Assembly: GCF_000420505.1 (NCBI RefSeq)
Contig: NZ_ATVB01000006.1
Span: 40,443 to 104,442 of the forward strand
Direction: 5' to 3'
DNA from: Alloscardovia omnicolens DSM 21503
GTDB lineage: Bacteria > Actinomycetota > Actinomycetes > Actinomycetales > Bifidobacteriaceae
Length of the DNA stretch: 64,000 nt
The position numbers were made by a program, and so were the translations under genes. The notes beneath the pieces are model-generated. The model was not told where the DNA came from. It did no database searches and was given only the letters and a program-made list of their open reading frames with translations. This document shows positions 28,194-39,305 of this stretch, in pieces. The first letter of the stretch is position 1. Each line of letters starts with the position of its first letter.

Positions 28194-30599
28194 ATGGAAT
28201 TGACTACAGAACAATTTATTCACGATTTTGAGGCCACGCTCAAAGAGCAGAAGCAGATTACTATTGCCGATGCTATACCAGAAGAGCTGTTCTTGGCTTT
28301 AGCGAAAACAACGCGTCAGTACTACACGCCGTTGTGGCTCGACCGTAAGCATGCTTTGCAGAAGAGAGAAGACAAGATTGCTTTCTACTTCTCCGTTGAG
28401 TTCCTTCCTGGTCGTATGCTCGAGACGAACCTGCTCAACTTGGGTATTCTCGATACGGTTAAAGATGCCTTCACTCAACTGGGCGTGGACTTTGACGCTG
28501 TAAAAGAATCCGAACACGATATGGCTTTGGGTAACGGTGGTTTAGGTCGTTTGGCTGCAGCCTTTATGGATTCCTTGGCCACAACCGGTTATCCAGGTTT
28601 CGGCAATGGTTTGCGCTACCGTTATGGCTTGTTTAAGCAGCGTATCGTTAACGGCTATCAGGTGGAGCTTCCAGACTCCTGGTTCGGCTCTATTGGCAAT
28701 GTGTGGGAGACGCGCAAAGACCACGATATTGTCTACGTGAGCTTCTTCGGTAACGTGTATATGACCGATGCGGGAGATGGCAAGCTTAAGCCTGTGTACA
28801 ATAACGCGCAAGTTTTGCGTGCCGTGCCATACGATGTGCCTCAAATCGGCTTCGGCAACGGGGTAGTGAATAATTTGCGCTTGTGGGATGTAGAAATTCC
28901 GGAAGAATACGAACTGAACTATCCAACGATCGAAGATCGTCGTCGTGTAGAAGATATTACGGCCGTGCTCTACCCAGACGATTCCACCGATGAGGGCAAG
29001 AAGTTGCGCCTTATGCAGGAGTATTTTATGACTTCTGCAGGTTTGCAAACTATTGTTAAGTCGTATCTGAAGATGGGCTTGCCTTTGGAGCGTATTTACG
29101 AGAAAGTTTCGGTGCATATTAACGATACGCATCCTGCTGTGGCTCCAGCGGAGTTTATGCGCATTCTCGTCGACGATTACGGTTTGGAATGGGATGTTGC
29201 GTGGGAAGCAACATGCAAGACCATGAGCTATACGAATCATACGATTCTGTCCGAAGCATTGGAGAAGTGGCATACGGGCTTGTTCTCCTATGTTTTGCCT
29301 CGCGTCTACCAGATTATTGTGGAAATCGATAATCGTTATATCTCCCGGATGAGCGCTCAAGGTGTTGACTACGAAACCATCGAAAATACGCGCATCGTAC
29401 GCAATAGCCAAATCCATATGGCGCATTTGGCTATTATCGGCGGCCACAGTGTAAACGGTGTGGCAAAGCTGCATACCGAGTTGCTTAAGGAAGATACTCT
29501 GCGCGACTTCTACAAGATTTCGCCAGAAAAGTTTAACAATAAAACTAACGGTATTGTGCAGCGTAGATGGACGCAAATCGCTGCCCCTCATCTGTCTCAA
29601 ACAATTGATAAATGGATTGGTGACGGATGGCGTAGCGATATTCATGAGTTGCGCAAGCTGAACGATTTTGTCGATAATCCAGATGCGCAGGCAGATTTCT
29701 GGCAGGTGAAGCAGGAATCTAAACAGCGTTTGGCTGATTATATCGAGAAGACTACGGGTGTTCATGTGAACTCTCAGGCTATTTTTGATGTGCAAGTCAA
29801 GCGTTTACATGCGTATAAGCGACAGCTGCTGAACGTTTTGCATATTATTAAGCTGTACTGGGATATTAAAGATAATCCGAACGCAGACTTTACACCACGA
29901 GTATTTATTTTTGGCGCAAAAGCAGCACCCGGTTATCACTTTGCCAAGTCTGTGATTAAGGTTATTAACGAGTTAGCAAACCTGATTAATAACGATCCAG
30001 CTATTGGCGATAAACTTAAAGTGGTATTCCTTGAAAATTACCGTGTAAGTCTTGCTGAGCTTATTATTCCTGCAGCCAATGTCTCTGAACAGATTTCCTT
30101 AGCTTCTAAGGAAGCATCAGGAACATCAAATATGAAGTTTATGATGACAGGCGCTGTTACTTTAGCTACTCTCGATGGTGCAAATATTGAGATTAAGCAA
30201 GAAGTAGGCGACGATAATATCGTGATTTTCGGTATGGATAAAGACGCTGTTTATCGTCACTACGAGTCACACGATTATTATTCTCGTGGCATTTATGAGA
30301 GTAATCCAGTTATTCATCGTGTGGTTAACTCACTGGTAGACGGCACTATTCCAAACTGTCAGAGCGAAGGTAACGAAATCTTCGATGCCCTTATTACCTA
30401 TAATGATGAGTATTTCCTTCTCGAAGACTTCCAATCTTATGTGGATGCTCAAGCGCGAATTGCGCAGTTGTATGCAGATCGCTCTAGGTGGATGCATATG
30501 AGCTTAATGAATATTGCTAATTCCGATAAGTTCTCTTCAGACGATACGATTCGTCAGTATGCTCAAGAGATTTGGCAGTTACATTTGCCTCAAGCATAA
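28194..30599 (+). CDS. glgP: Glycogen phosphorylase
   Basis: 801 residues. Releases glucose-1-phosphate from glycogen ends. The pyridoxal-phosphate lysine is Lys648 in the motif EASGTSNMKFMMTG, with TLDGANIEI after it. Other family blocks are ALGNGGLGRLAA (active-site loop), VHINDTHPA and YTNHTILSEALEKW. An AAAGGG box precedes the ATG. It lies 41 nt after glgA and ends the operon before a hairpin terminator, so the same transcript encodes synthesis and breakdown. Confidence 0.95.
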   Translation: MELTTEQFIHDFEATLKEQKQITIADAIPEELFLALAKTTRQYYTPLWLDRKHALQKREDKIAFYFSVEFLPGRMLETNLLNLGILDTVKDAFTQLGVDFDAVKESEHDMALGNGGLGRLAAAFMDSLATTGYPGFGNGLRYRYGLFKQRIVNGYQVELPDSWFGSIGNVWETRKDHDIVYVSFFGNVYMTDAGDGKLKPVYNNAQVLRAVPYDVPQIGFGNGVVNNLRLWDVEIPEEYELNYPTIEDRRRVEDITAVLYPDDSTDEGKKLRLMQEYFMTSAGLQTIVKSYLKMGLPLERIYEKVSVHINDTHPAVAPAEFMRILVDDYGLEWDVAWEATCKTMSYTNHTILSEALEKWHTGLFSYVLPRVYQIIVEIDNRYISRMSAQGVDYETIENTRIVRNSQIHMAHLAIIGGHSVNGVAKLHTELLKEDTLRDFYKISPEKFNNKTNGIVQRRWTQIAAPHLSQTIDKWIGDGWRSDIHELRKLNDFVDNPDAQADFWQVKQESKQRLADYIEKTTGVHVNSQAIFDVQVKRLHAYKRQLLNVLHIIKLYWDIKDNPNADFTPRVFIFGAKAAPGYHFAKSVIKVINELANLINNDPAIGDKLKVVFLENYRVSLAELIIPAANVSEQISLASKEASGTSNMKFMMTGAVTLATLDGANIEIKQEVGDDNIVIFGMDKDAVYRHYESHDYYSRGIYESNPVIHRVVNSLVDGTIPNCQSEGNEIFDALITYNDEYFLLEDFQSYVDAQARIAQLYADRSRWMHMSLMNIANSDKFSSDDTIRQYAQEIWQLHLPQA

Positions 30600-30618
30600 G
30601 CTAAGAGTTCAGGAACAC

Positions 30619-30655
30619 AAGGCGTGTACACATTGATTGTGTGCGCGCCTTTCTT
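30619..30655 (+). terminator. Terminator of the glg operon
   Basis: AAGGCGTGTACAC pairs with GTGTGCGCGCCTT (two G-T wobbles), followed by TCTT. A 13-bp stem lies directly after glgP; the T tract is short. Confidence 0.75.
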
Positions 30656-30719
30656 GTGGCATGCTCAGCCGTATAATAGTGTGGTTGTAGAGATAGGATA
30701 TGAGCGCAGGTAGGGAATA

Positions 30720-31319
30720 ATGGCTTCGGATTTTTATTTGATTGTGGGTTTAGGCAATCCAGGTAAAAAGTACGAGGGAACTCGTCATAATATGGGTTTT
30801 ATGGTTGCTGATGTTTTGGCTCAGCGGTGGAATGTTAGTCTGAGCGACCATAAAGGCTTGGCTCAACTGGGCAAAGGCGTGATGATGCTTGACGGACGCT
30901 CTTTTAAATTCTTTTTAGCTAAACCGCTGACTTTTATGAATAATTCAGGCAATGCTGTTGCTTCTATCTGCGCGTATTATTCCATCGAACCAGATCACGT
31001 GATTGTTGTGCATGACGATATGGATTTGGATTTTGCTCGTATGAAGGTTAAAGCTGGAGGCTCAGCTGGCGGTCATAATGGTATTAAATCCATTGATCGT
31101 TCTTTAGGCACACCTCAATATGGGCGTGTGCGTATGGGAGTTGGTCATGCAGCTAGGGGAGCTCACGCTCGAGAAAACACTGTGAACTGGGTGCTTGGCG
31201 GTTTTAATGCGGCGCAGAAAAAAGAATTAGATGAGTTTTTGATGGACGGTGCTGATGCAGTAGAGTCCTTAATAACTGATGGTGTGCAACGCACACAGGA
31301 GAAATTTAATGGCCGATAG
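30720..31319 (+). CDS. pth: Peptidyl-tRNA hydrolase
   Basis: 199 residues. Recycles tRNA from prematurely released peptidyl-tRNA. All hallmarks are visible: VGLGNPGKKYEGTRHNMGF with the catalytic His, KPLTFMNNSG with conserved Asn, HDDMDLDF with the Asp, and GGSAGGHNGIKSI. Length is normal. The final codons overlap the mfd start by 11 nt, so the pair is translationally linked, an arrangement common in high-GC Gram-positives. Confidence 0.96.
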   Translation: MASDFYLIVGLGNPGKKYEGTRHNMGFMVADVLAQRWNVSLSDHKGLAQLGKGVMMLDGRSFKFFLAKPLTFMNNSGNAVASICAYYSIEPDHVIVVHDDMDLDFARMKVKAGGSAGGHNGIKSIDRSLGTPQYGRVRMGVGHAARGAHARENTVNWVLGGFNAAQKKELDEFLMDGADAVESLITDGVQRTQEKFNGR

Positions 31320-34300
31320 ATTAAGCCTGTATTCTACATTACGTGCTTATACTGAGCAGTTAAGTCAAACGGAGGATTTTTCACGTCTTTTGGAATGCGC
31401 TAGCAGCACTCCATCACTTATTCAACGTGTGGGGGCGGTTCAAGGTATTCGCCCTGCAGCTGAAGCAAATCTTGCTCATGAAGGATCGACTCCTCTTGTA
31501 GTTCTTGTATCTTCTGGACGGCAAGCAGCACAAACAGCTGAAGAAATTCGCTCATGGTATGACGGTCCAAGCCATGATATTGCTGTGCTAGATGCTTGGG
31601 AAACCTTGCCACATGAACGCTTAAGCCCGCGTGCAGATACAGTAGCTTCACGAATGGCTATTTTTCGCCGTTTAGCGCATCCAGCATCAGAGGTATCAGC
31701 TCAGCTGGGGCCTATTAAAATTTTAGTTACTCCCGTTCGCTCATTAATCCAGCCCATTGTGGTGGGAGTACAGGATGTAGAACCACTTATTTTCCGTCGT
31801 GGCGACAGTATGGATATGCACGATGTGGTGGAGCGTCTTATAGAAAATGCATATACACGCACAGATTTGGTTATGGAACGAGGTCAATTTGCTGTCCGTG
31901 GTGGCATTCTCGATTTGTTTCCTCCCACAGCACCTCATCCCGTCCGTATTGATTTCTTTGGCGATGATATTGATGAAATTCATGAATTTCATGCATCTGA
32001 TCAGCGCACATACGGCGATGATTTAGATAGTGTATGGGCTACTGCTTGCCGTGAAATCCCTTTAACTGCTCAGGTACGTCAACGTGCTCATGATTTGATT
32101 GGACATATTGCTAACGCTGATGACATGCTGGAGTCTATTGCCCAAGGAATTCCTGTAGAAGGTATGGAATCCCTTATTCCTGCGCTATGCGATGACGTTA
32201 TGCCTGTGTATAAACTCTTTGAGAAAAATACGCTTGTTCTCGTTCATGATGAAGAGCGAGTGCGCCGAGCCGCTGAAGATTTGCTGACTACTGCTCAAGA
32301 ATTCTTAGCCGCAAGCTGGCATGTGGCGGCCACCGGTGGTCAAAGTGAAGTACCAATTAGCTTTGAAAAGTCAAGCTTTATCGAGCTACAGAGCGTTTTC
32401 GATGACATAGAATCCATGGGCAGTAGCATCTGGATGCTCACTGAATTTGGGGTAGACGAAGATGTAGAAGGCACTGTTGCTCTCCATGCGCAACACAGTG
32501 AAGAATACCGCGGTGACGAGAGCAAAGCAACGCAAGGAATAGCAGCTTTTATTGAGCAGCAGATGAGGGTAGTTATTACATGTGCTGCTAAAGGAACACT
32601 TGCACGTTTAGAGCGTATTTTACGTGAAACTGGTATAGATATTAGCGAAGTATCTTTCGTTTTATCGCATGTATCCAGCGGTTTTGTGGACGATCAGGCA
32701 GGTTTAGCTGTTCTCACAGAAAAAGATATAACGGGACGATCTTCTGTAGCAGCTCAGATGCGCACCCCATCAAAACGACGCAAAGCTATCGATCTTGTGG
32801 ATTTGAAGCCGGGCGATTTCGTTGTGCATGATAAGCATGGTATCGGTCGTTTTGTTGAGCTCCAACAGCGTATAGTCGGTCTGGGCAACGCGCGCAGTCA
32901 ACGTGAATATCTTGTTATTGAGTACGCGCCAAGTAAACGCAATGCCCCAGCAGATAAGCTCTTCGTTCCAGCTGATCAACTCGATCAGCTCAGCAAATAT
33001 ATTGGAGCAGAACTTCCTAAACTGAATAAACTTGGAGGCTCTGACTGGGCGAGCACTAAAGCTAAAGCACGCAAAAAAGTCAAAGAAATAGCACAGGACT
33101 TAGTAGCGCTCTACTCAGCGCGTCAGCGTACCCAAGGTTTTGCGTTTAGTCCTGATTCTCCATGGCAGCGCGAACTTGAGGAAGCTTTCCCATATCAAGA
33201 AACACCGGATCAGCTCACCACTATCGACGATGTAAAACGCGATATGGAAAAAGCTATTCCTATGGATCGCCTTATCTGTGGTGACGTAGGCTTCGGTAAA
33301 ACGGAAATTGCTATTCGAGCGGCTTTTAAAGCAGTCCAAGATTCCAAACAAGTAGCCGTGTTAGTGCCAACCACTCTTTTGGCTCAGCAGCATTACGATA
33401 CGTTTAGCTCGCGCTACGATGGTTTCCCCGTCAAAGTGGCTTTGCTTAGTCGTTTTCAAAGCGCTAAAGAGATTAAAAAAACTGTGGAGGAGATTGAAGC
33501 TGGATCGGTTGATGTGGTTATTGGAACCCACAAACTTCTTAACCCTAGTATTAAATTCAAAGATTTAGGCCTCGTTATTATTGACGAAGAACAGCGTTTT
33601 GGAGTGGAGCATAAAGAAACTCTGAAGGCTTTGCGCACAAATGTGGATGTGCTCTCACTATCTGCCACACCTATTCCGCGTACTTTGGAAATGTCTATTA
33701 CAGGTTTGCGCGAAATGTCTACGCTCGCCACCCCTCCGGAAGACCGCTTGCCAGTCTTAACGTATGTAGGAGCGTACGAGGATGCGCAGGTAGTTGCTGC
33801 AGTTCGTCGCGAAATTCTCCGTGAAGGTCAAGTATTTTATGTGCATAACCGTGTGCAAGATATTGATAAGCAAGCTCAAAAAATTCGCGATCTTATACCA
33901 GAAGCGCGCGTAGCAACCGCGCACGGCAAGATGAGCGAAAAACAGCTCGATACGGTTATTCAAGGCTTTTGGAATCGTGAGATTGATGTGCTCGTATGCA
34001 CAACTATCGTGGAAACAGGTTTGGATATTTCCAATGCGAACACTTTAATAGTAGATCGCGCTGACCGTTTTGGCTTATCTCAGTTGCATCAGTTACGTGG
34101 GCGTGTGGGGCGTGGTCGAGAACGTGCTTATGCGTATTTCCTGTACGATCCATCAAAAACCATGACTCAAACAGCGCATGATCGATTAAGCACTATTGCT
34201 CAAAATACCCAGTTAGGTGCTGGCTATGATGTGGCGATGAAGGATTTGGAACTGCGCGGTACGGGTAATTTATTAGGGGGAGAACAGTCGGGACATATTG

Positions 34301-34854
34301 AAGGTGTAGGTTTCGACCTCTACGTGCGTATGGTGTCTGAAGCAGTGATGGAATATAAGGAACCAGAACGTACTGAAAGTGTCTCTGTTTCTATTGATTT
34401 GCCAGTAGAGGCTTCTATTCCGCAAAGTTATATTGATTCTGATGCTTTGCGCATGGAAGCCTATAGAAAGATTGCCGCTGCACGCACCCAAGATGACTTC
34501 GAGGAGATTCGTAACGAGCTTACTGACCGTTACGGTAATCCTCCTCATGAGCTGGGTATTTTGTTTGAAGTTGCTGCTTTGCGCTTACAAGCACGTGAAT
34601 TGGGTATTACCGAGTTGATTGCTCAAGGCAAGAATATTCGCGTGGTAGGAATGGATCCTCAAGACTCAGTTATGCTGCGCTTGAAGCGTATATACAAAAC
34701 AGTGCAGTATCGTCCTGTTACCCATACGCTTATTATTCCTACGCCTTTCCAAGGCATGTTAGGGCAGCCTGCTATGAGCACTGCTGAAGTGTTGAAGTGG
34801 ACTCAAGATTTGCTCGATGATTTGACGTGGAAGAATAAACCCACACAAAGTTGA
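31309..34854 (+). CDS. mfd: Transcription-repair coupling factor
   Basis: 1181 residues from the ATG at 31309 (CAGGAG upstream; a GTG at 31279 lies within pth without a better box). Removes RNA polymerase stalled at lesions and recruits UvrA. Order of parts: UvrB-like N-terminal domain (FPPTAPHPVRIDFFGDDIDEI), RNA-polymerase-interaction domain with PGDFVVHDKHGIGRF (near 500), RecG-like translocase with Walker A CGDVGFGKTE, DEEQ box and LRGRVGRG motif VI, then the C-terminal TRCF domain. It is complete. Followed after 74 nt by eno. Confidence 0.96.
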   Translation: MADRLSLYSTLRAYTEQLSQTEDFSRLLECASSTPSLIQRVGAVQGIRPAAEANLAHEGSTPLVVLVSSGRQAAQTAEEIRSWYDGPSHDIAVLDAWETLPHERLSPRADTVASRMAIFRRLAHPASEVSAQLGPIKILVTPVRSLIQPIVVGVQDVEPLIFRRGDSMDMHDVVERLIENAYTRTDLVMERGQFAVRGGILDLFPPTAPHPVRIDFFGDDIDEIHEFHASDQRTYGDDLDSVWATACREIPLTAQVRQRAHDLIGHIANADDMLESIAQGIPVEGMESLIPALCDDVMPVYKLFEKNTLVLVHDEERVRRAAEDLLTTAQEFLAASWHVAATGGQSEVPISFEKSSFIELQSVFDDIESMGSSIWMLTEFGVDEDVEGTVALHAQHSEEYRGDESKATQGIAAFIEQQMRVVITCAAKGTLARLERILRETGIDISEVSFVLSHVSSGFVDDQAGLAVLTEKDITGRSSVAAQMRTPSKRRKAIDLVDLKPGDFVVHDKHGIGRFVELQQRIVGLGNARSQREYLVIEYAPSKRNAPADKLFVPADQLDQLSKYIGAELPKLNKLGGSDWASTKAKARKKVKEIAQDLVALYSARQRTQGFAFSPDSPWQRELEEAFPYQETPDQLTTIDDVKRDMEKAIPMDRLICGDVGFGKTEIAIRAAFKAVQDSKQVAVLVPTTLLAQQHYDTFSSRYDGFPVKVALLSRFQSAKEIKKTVEEIEAGSVDVVIGTHKLLNPSIKFKDLGLVIIDEEQRFGVEHKETLKALRTNVDVLSLSATPIPRTLEMSITGLREMSTLATPPEDRLPVLTYVGAYEDAQVVAAVRREILREGQVFYVHNRVQDIDKQAQKIRDLIPEARVATAHGKMSEKQLDTVIQGFWNREIDVLVCTTIVETGLDISNANTLIVDRADRFGLSQLHQLRGRVGRGRERAYAYFLYDPSKTMTQTAHDRLSTIAQNTQLGAGYDVAMKDLELRGTGNLLGGEQSGHIEGVGFDLYVRMVSEAVMEYKEPERTESVSVSIDLPVEASIPQSYIDSDALRMEAYRKIAAARTQDDFEEIRNELTDRYGNPPHELGILFEVAALRLQARELGITELIAQGKNIRVVGMDPQDSVMLRLKRIYKTVQYRPVTHTLIIPTPFQGMLGQPAMSTAEVLKWTQDLLDDLTWKNKPTQS

Positions 34855-34901
34855 GCATATCGTGGCGCTTAGTCCACAAAAACTATTATTCTAGTGATTG
34901 A

Positions 34902-36227
<1,326 letters not shown>

Positions 36228-36256
36228 GCGTAGACACGCATGAGCGTGTGCATAAG

Positions 36257-36313
36257 ATACCCACTGCTTTCGTTTGTTTTTTATAGAACAGTCGAGTGCA
36301 GTGGGTATTTTCG
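36257..36313 (+). terminator. Terminator after eno
   Basis: ATACCCACTGC (36257-36267) pairs with GCAGTGGGTAT (36298-36308), followed by TTTCG, with a 30-nt loop that itself contains a T run. It ends only a few bases before the divIC start codon. Confidence 0.7.
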
Positions 36314-36318
36314 TATGT

Positions 36319-36996
36319 ATGGCTAGCAGACACCGCACCTCTTCTTCACGTTCGACATCGTCGAATCGTTCATCATCGTCAGTGCGCACTGTGCGTTCAC
36401 GTTCGAGCGTATCACGGTCTGCTACACGCGATGAATTGCGCGATATAATGAATAGCCGTAATTCTCGTAAATCTCAGAATGAGTCACAGGGGAGAACAGC
36501 ACGTAGGGAAAGCTCAGGGAAAAAACGGTCTGAGCAGAAGCTATCTGCACGCTCGTCATCTGCAAAAAATCTTGCTGTAGCACGCACGCCTCGCGGAGGA
36601 TTAAGTTTCTTCTTAGGTATTATTATTTTTCTCCTTGCTGCGCTTAATATCGGTCTTGTCTTTAAAAGTTATGCGCAAAATCTGGGACAGCTGAATGCTC
36701 TAAGGAATCAAGAAGCGGAACTTATTCAGAAAAAAGCAGACCTAGAAAATGATATTTCACGATGGTCAGATGATGCTTATGTCACCGCTCAAGCGCGAAA
36801 ACGGCTTGGCTTTGTTTTCCCGGGCGAAAGAAGTGTGCTGGTTAAGAACGCTCCTCAAGATGCGCAACATAATTCTACTGAGGAAAAATCAAGGACTGAA
36901 GACAAAAAGCTACCATGGTATAACGAAATTCTTTACGCGATGGAAAGCACAGATCGGGCGGAAAATCCGAATGGTGCAACGAGCCAAGCCCAGTAA
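36319..36996 (+). CDS. Septum formation initiator (DivIC/FtsB family)
   Basis: 225 residues from ATG 36319; an earlier in-frame start at 36274 would lie in the eno terminator. A very Ser/Arg-rich disordered cytoplasmic N-terminus (about 1-90) precedes one membrane helix (FFLGIIIFLLAALNIGLVF) and a coiled-coil (LNALRNQEAELIQKKADLEN) with the DivIC ending ARKRLGFVFPGE. Such proteins bridge FtsL/FtsQ in the divisome. Its place between eno and DUF501/ppx is conserved in actinobacteria. A strong ribosome-binding site is not evident. Confidence 0.85.
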   Translation: MASRHRTSSSRSTSSNRSSSSVRTVRSRSSVSRSATRDELRDIMNSRNSRKSQNESQGRTARRESSGKKRSEQKLSARSSSAKNLAVARTPRGGLSFFLGIIIFLLAALNIGLVFKSYAQNLGQLNALRNQEAELIQKKADLENDISRWSDDAYVTAQARKRLGFVFPGERSVLVKNAPQDAQHNSTEEKSRTEDKKLPWYNEILYAMESTDRAENPNGATSQAQ

Positions 36997-37050
36997 AACT
37001 TACTCATACCAATCTTTTATAATCCTTATTTCTATGCTGAAGGAGCGCTT

Positions 37051-37614
37051 ATGTGGCCTCAACATACATACGTCTCACCGCAAGAGTGTGCGCACTATTT
37101 TCTCGATAATCCTGCTACTGAGGAAGATATGCAGGCTGTAGAGCAGCAGCTTGGCAGATATCCTCGTGGCATGATAGCTGTGGGAGCGCGTTGCGTGTGT
37201 GGATCACCACTAACAACCGTTACACGGCCTTTGGTTGACGGGAAAATTCCGTTCCCTACAACTTTCTATCTGAGTCATCCTGGAGCAGTAAAAGCTATAT
37301 CCCATGTGGAGGCTGCGGGGCGTCTTACCGAGCTGACAGAGCAGCTGAAAACAGATGAGGAGCTTGCTGCGGGCTATGCGCGTGCACACGAAGCATTTTT
37401 AGCTGTACGCACTGCGCTAGCCGAGAGTTTGGGCGATAGTCAAGAACATATCGATGGTATTAGTGCTGGAGGCATGCCTGAGCGTGTGAAATGCTTGCAT
37501 GCAATCCTTGCACAAACATTGGCTATGGGACCGGGAGTAAACCCAGTCGGCGATTTAGTTATGAAAGAAATTGCTCACGAATTTGACCCGAATGTGTGTC
37601 GTTGCGCTCACTAG
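37051..37614 (+). CDS. DUF501 family protein
   Basis: 187 residues. Recognised from the cysteine pair in ARCVCGSPLTTVTRPLVDGKIPFPTTFYL and the C-terminal GGMPERVKCLHAILAQTLAMGPGVNPVGD block ending in CRCAH; several conserved Cys and His suggest a metal site. No biochemical function is established for the family. It is nearly always found between divIC and ppx in actinobacteria, which links it to envelope or polyphosphate physiology only by context. The ATG is preceded by GAAGGAG. Confidence 0.85.
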   Translation: MWPQHTYVSPQECAHYFLDNPATEEDMQAVEQQLGRYPRGMIAVGARCVCGSPLTTVTRPLVDGKIPFPTTFYLSHPGAVKAISHVEAAGRLTELTEQLKTDEELAAGYARAHEAFLAVRTALAESLGDSQEHIDGISAGGMPERVKCLHAILAQTLAMGPGVNPVGDLVMKEIAHEFDPNVCRCAH

Positions 37615-37672
37615 TGGTGCGTGTACGTACTGAGATTTTACTGATTTCTGCTGAGAATGAAGGAAGCTAGGC

Positions 37673-38677
37673 ATGGTAACAGTTGCCGGAATTGATTGTG
37701 GAACGAATTCCATTCGTCTGATGATTGCTCGCGTCGATGAGAATGGCATGCATATTGTTTTACCACGTATTATGCGTGTGGTGCGTTTAGGCGAAGGTGT
37801 AGATGTTAATCATGCTTTTAGCCAGGCTGCTTTAGAACGTGTATATGCGGCAATCGATGAATTTGCGGATCTTCTTGCTCGCTATCAGGTGGATGCTTTA
37901 CGTTTCGTTGCTACAAGCGCAACACGAGATGCTCGTAACCGTGAAGACTTTGAGAACTATGTGCATGAGCATTTAGGTGTGTGGCCTGATGTTATTTCGG
38001 GTGAAGAAGAAGCTCGATTGAGCTTTTTGGGGGCAACGAGTGTAGCTGGAATAGACCAGTATGAAGCTCCTTTTCTCGTTGTGGATTTAGGCGGTGGATC
38101 TACTGAATTAGTGCTTGGTGGCACGCAGGCTGAGAAATTACATGTGCAAGCAGCTTATTCTATGGCAGTAGGTTCTGTGCGTATGAGTGAAAGACATCGC
38201 TTAGATGATGCTCCATCTATAGAAGCGATTGAAGCCGCCACGAAAGATATCGATGAGCATATTGAGCAAGCAGCTAGCGTTGTTCCTTTAGATGCTGTAC
38301 GCACGATTATTGGCGTGTCGGGAACAGTAACAACTATGTCTGCTGTGTGCCTCGGTCAAAAAGAATATCGTGTTGAAGAGGTAGACGGAGCAGTTCTGTC
38401 TATCGATGCAGTTGATGAGGTGAATCAGCGTGTTTTGCGTATGACCCGTCAGCAGCGCGATACCTTAAGCGTAGTCCATCCTGGACGTAGAGATGTTATT
38501 GGAGCAGGAGCATTAGTATGGTCGTGTGTTTTAGCGGCTGTGCAGACAGCAGCAGCAACACGCGATATTCGGATCGACTCATATATTGCCAGTGAACACG
38601 GCTTATTAGACGGTATTGTGCGTGACTTGGGGCAGCGCATGCAACATGCAGACAGGGCTGTGCATGAACAAAGTTGA
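37673..38677 (+). CDS. ppx: Exopolyphosphatase / GppA-type phosphatase
   Basis: 334 residues of the ASKHA fold. The phosphate-1 loop is GIDCGTNSIRLMI, followed by FVATSATRDARN, the catalytic-Glu segment SGEEEARLSFLGA and the second phosphate loop LVVDLGGGSTELVLG. This is the short two-domain form typical of actinobacterial Ppx. It hydrolyses polyphosphate or pppGpp; which substrate prevails cannot be read from the sequence. A GAAGGAAG box precedes the ATG. tRNA-Leu follows immediately. Confidence 0.92.
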   Translation: MVTVAGIDCGTNSIRLMIARVDENGMHIVLPRIMRVVRLGEGVDVNHAFSQAALERVYAAIDEFADLLARYQVDALRFVATSATRDARNREDFENYVHEHLGVWPDVISGEEEARLSFLGATSVAGIDQYEAPFLVVDLGGGSTELVLGGTQAEKLHVQAAYSMAVGSVRMSERHRLDDAPSIEAIEAATKDIDEHIEQAASVVPLDAVRTIIGVSGTVTTMSAVCLGQKEYRVEEVDGAVLSIDAVDEVNQRVLRMTRQQRDTLSVVHPGRRDVIGAGALVWSCVLAAVQTAAATRDIRIDSYIASEHGLLDGIVRDLGQRMQHADRAVHEQS

Positions 38678-38718
38678 CATTTTTCTCCCTCTTGTGGCAT
38701 AATAATTTTTTGTTGCTT

Positions 38719-38802
38719 GCCTCGGTGGCGAAATTGGTAACCGCAGCGGACTTAAAATCCGCCACCTGAAAAGGTTTACGGGTTCGAGTCCCGTCCGAGG
38801 TA
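38719..38802 (+). tRNA. tRNA-Leu (anticodon UAA)
   Basis: Acceptor GCCTCGG/CCGAGGT (terminal G-U pair), D arm from TGGCGAAATTGG, anticodon stem GCGGA/TCCGC with loop CTTAAAA (anticodon TAA), a long class II variable arm, and T arm GGTTCGAGTCC. CCA is not encoded. It reads UUA codons. Confidence 0.95.
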
Positions 38803-38830
38803 CTAACAATCTTGACTGCAAGGAGTTCTT

Positions 38831-39250
38831 ATGAGCGAGCAGACCACACCAAACGTTAATGCAGAATTTGGTGCATATCCACAAATTTCCTTCCCAGCTC
38901 CTCAAGCCCCAGCAGGTCTGTATTGTGCAGAGCTTGTTGAAGGCGATGGTCCTATGGTTCGCAAGGGCGATATTGTAACCGTAAATTATCATGGAGTTAT
39001 TTGGGGCAAAGACAAGCCATTTGATTCCAGCTTCGATCGTCATCAGCCGATTGATTTTGGTATTGGTGTTGGTCAGGTTATTAAGGGCTGGGATAACACT
39101 GTGCCAGGTCATAATGTAGGTTCTCGTTTAGTGGTATCAATTCCTCCACAGTATGGTTATGGCTCTCGTGGCGTTCCTCAGGCAGGTATTGGTGGCGACG
39201 ATACGCTTGTTTTCGTTATCGATATTATTGCCACCACATCTGGCCGTTAA
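38831..39250 (+). CDS. FKBP-type peptidyl-prolyl isomerase
   Basis: 139 residues, one FKBP domain: GDIVTVNYHGVIW, FDSSFDR, FGIGVGQVIKGWD and the IPPQYGYGSRG loop contain the usual aromatic active-site residues. It speeds cis-trans isomerisation of proline bonds. There is no signal peptide, so it is cytoplasmic. An AAGGAG box precedes the ATG. It sits between tRNA-Leu and greA. Confidence 0.94.
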   Translation: MSEQTTPNVNAEFGAYPQISFPAPQAPAGLYCAELVEGDGPMVRKGDIVTVNYHGVIWGKDKPFDSSFDRHQPIDFGIGVGQVIKGWDNTVPGHNVGSRLVVSIPPQYGYGSRGVPQAGIGGDDTLVFVIDIIATTSGR

Positions 39251-39305
39251 GATTAATGCATCTTTCATTGAAATAATTGATGTGCATTAACTTAAAGGAG
39301 TAATA

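Noticed and set aside
28542..29795. 417-codon open frame opposite glgP
   Set aside because: Low-complexity His/Ile/Asn-rich translation with no start signal, caused by glgP codon choice.
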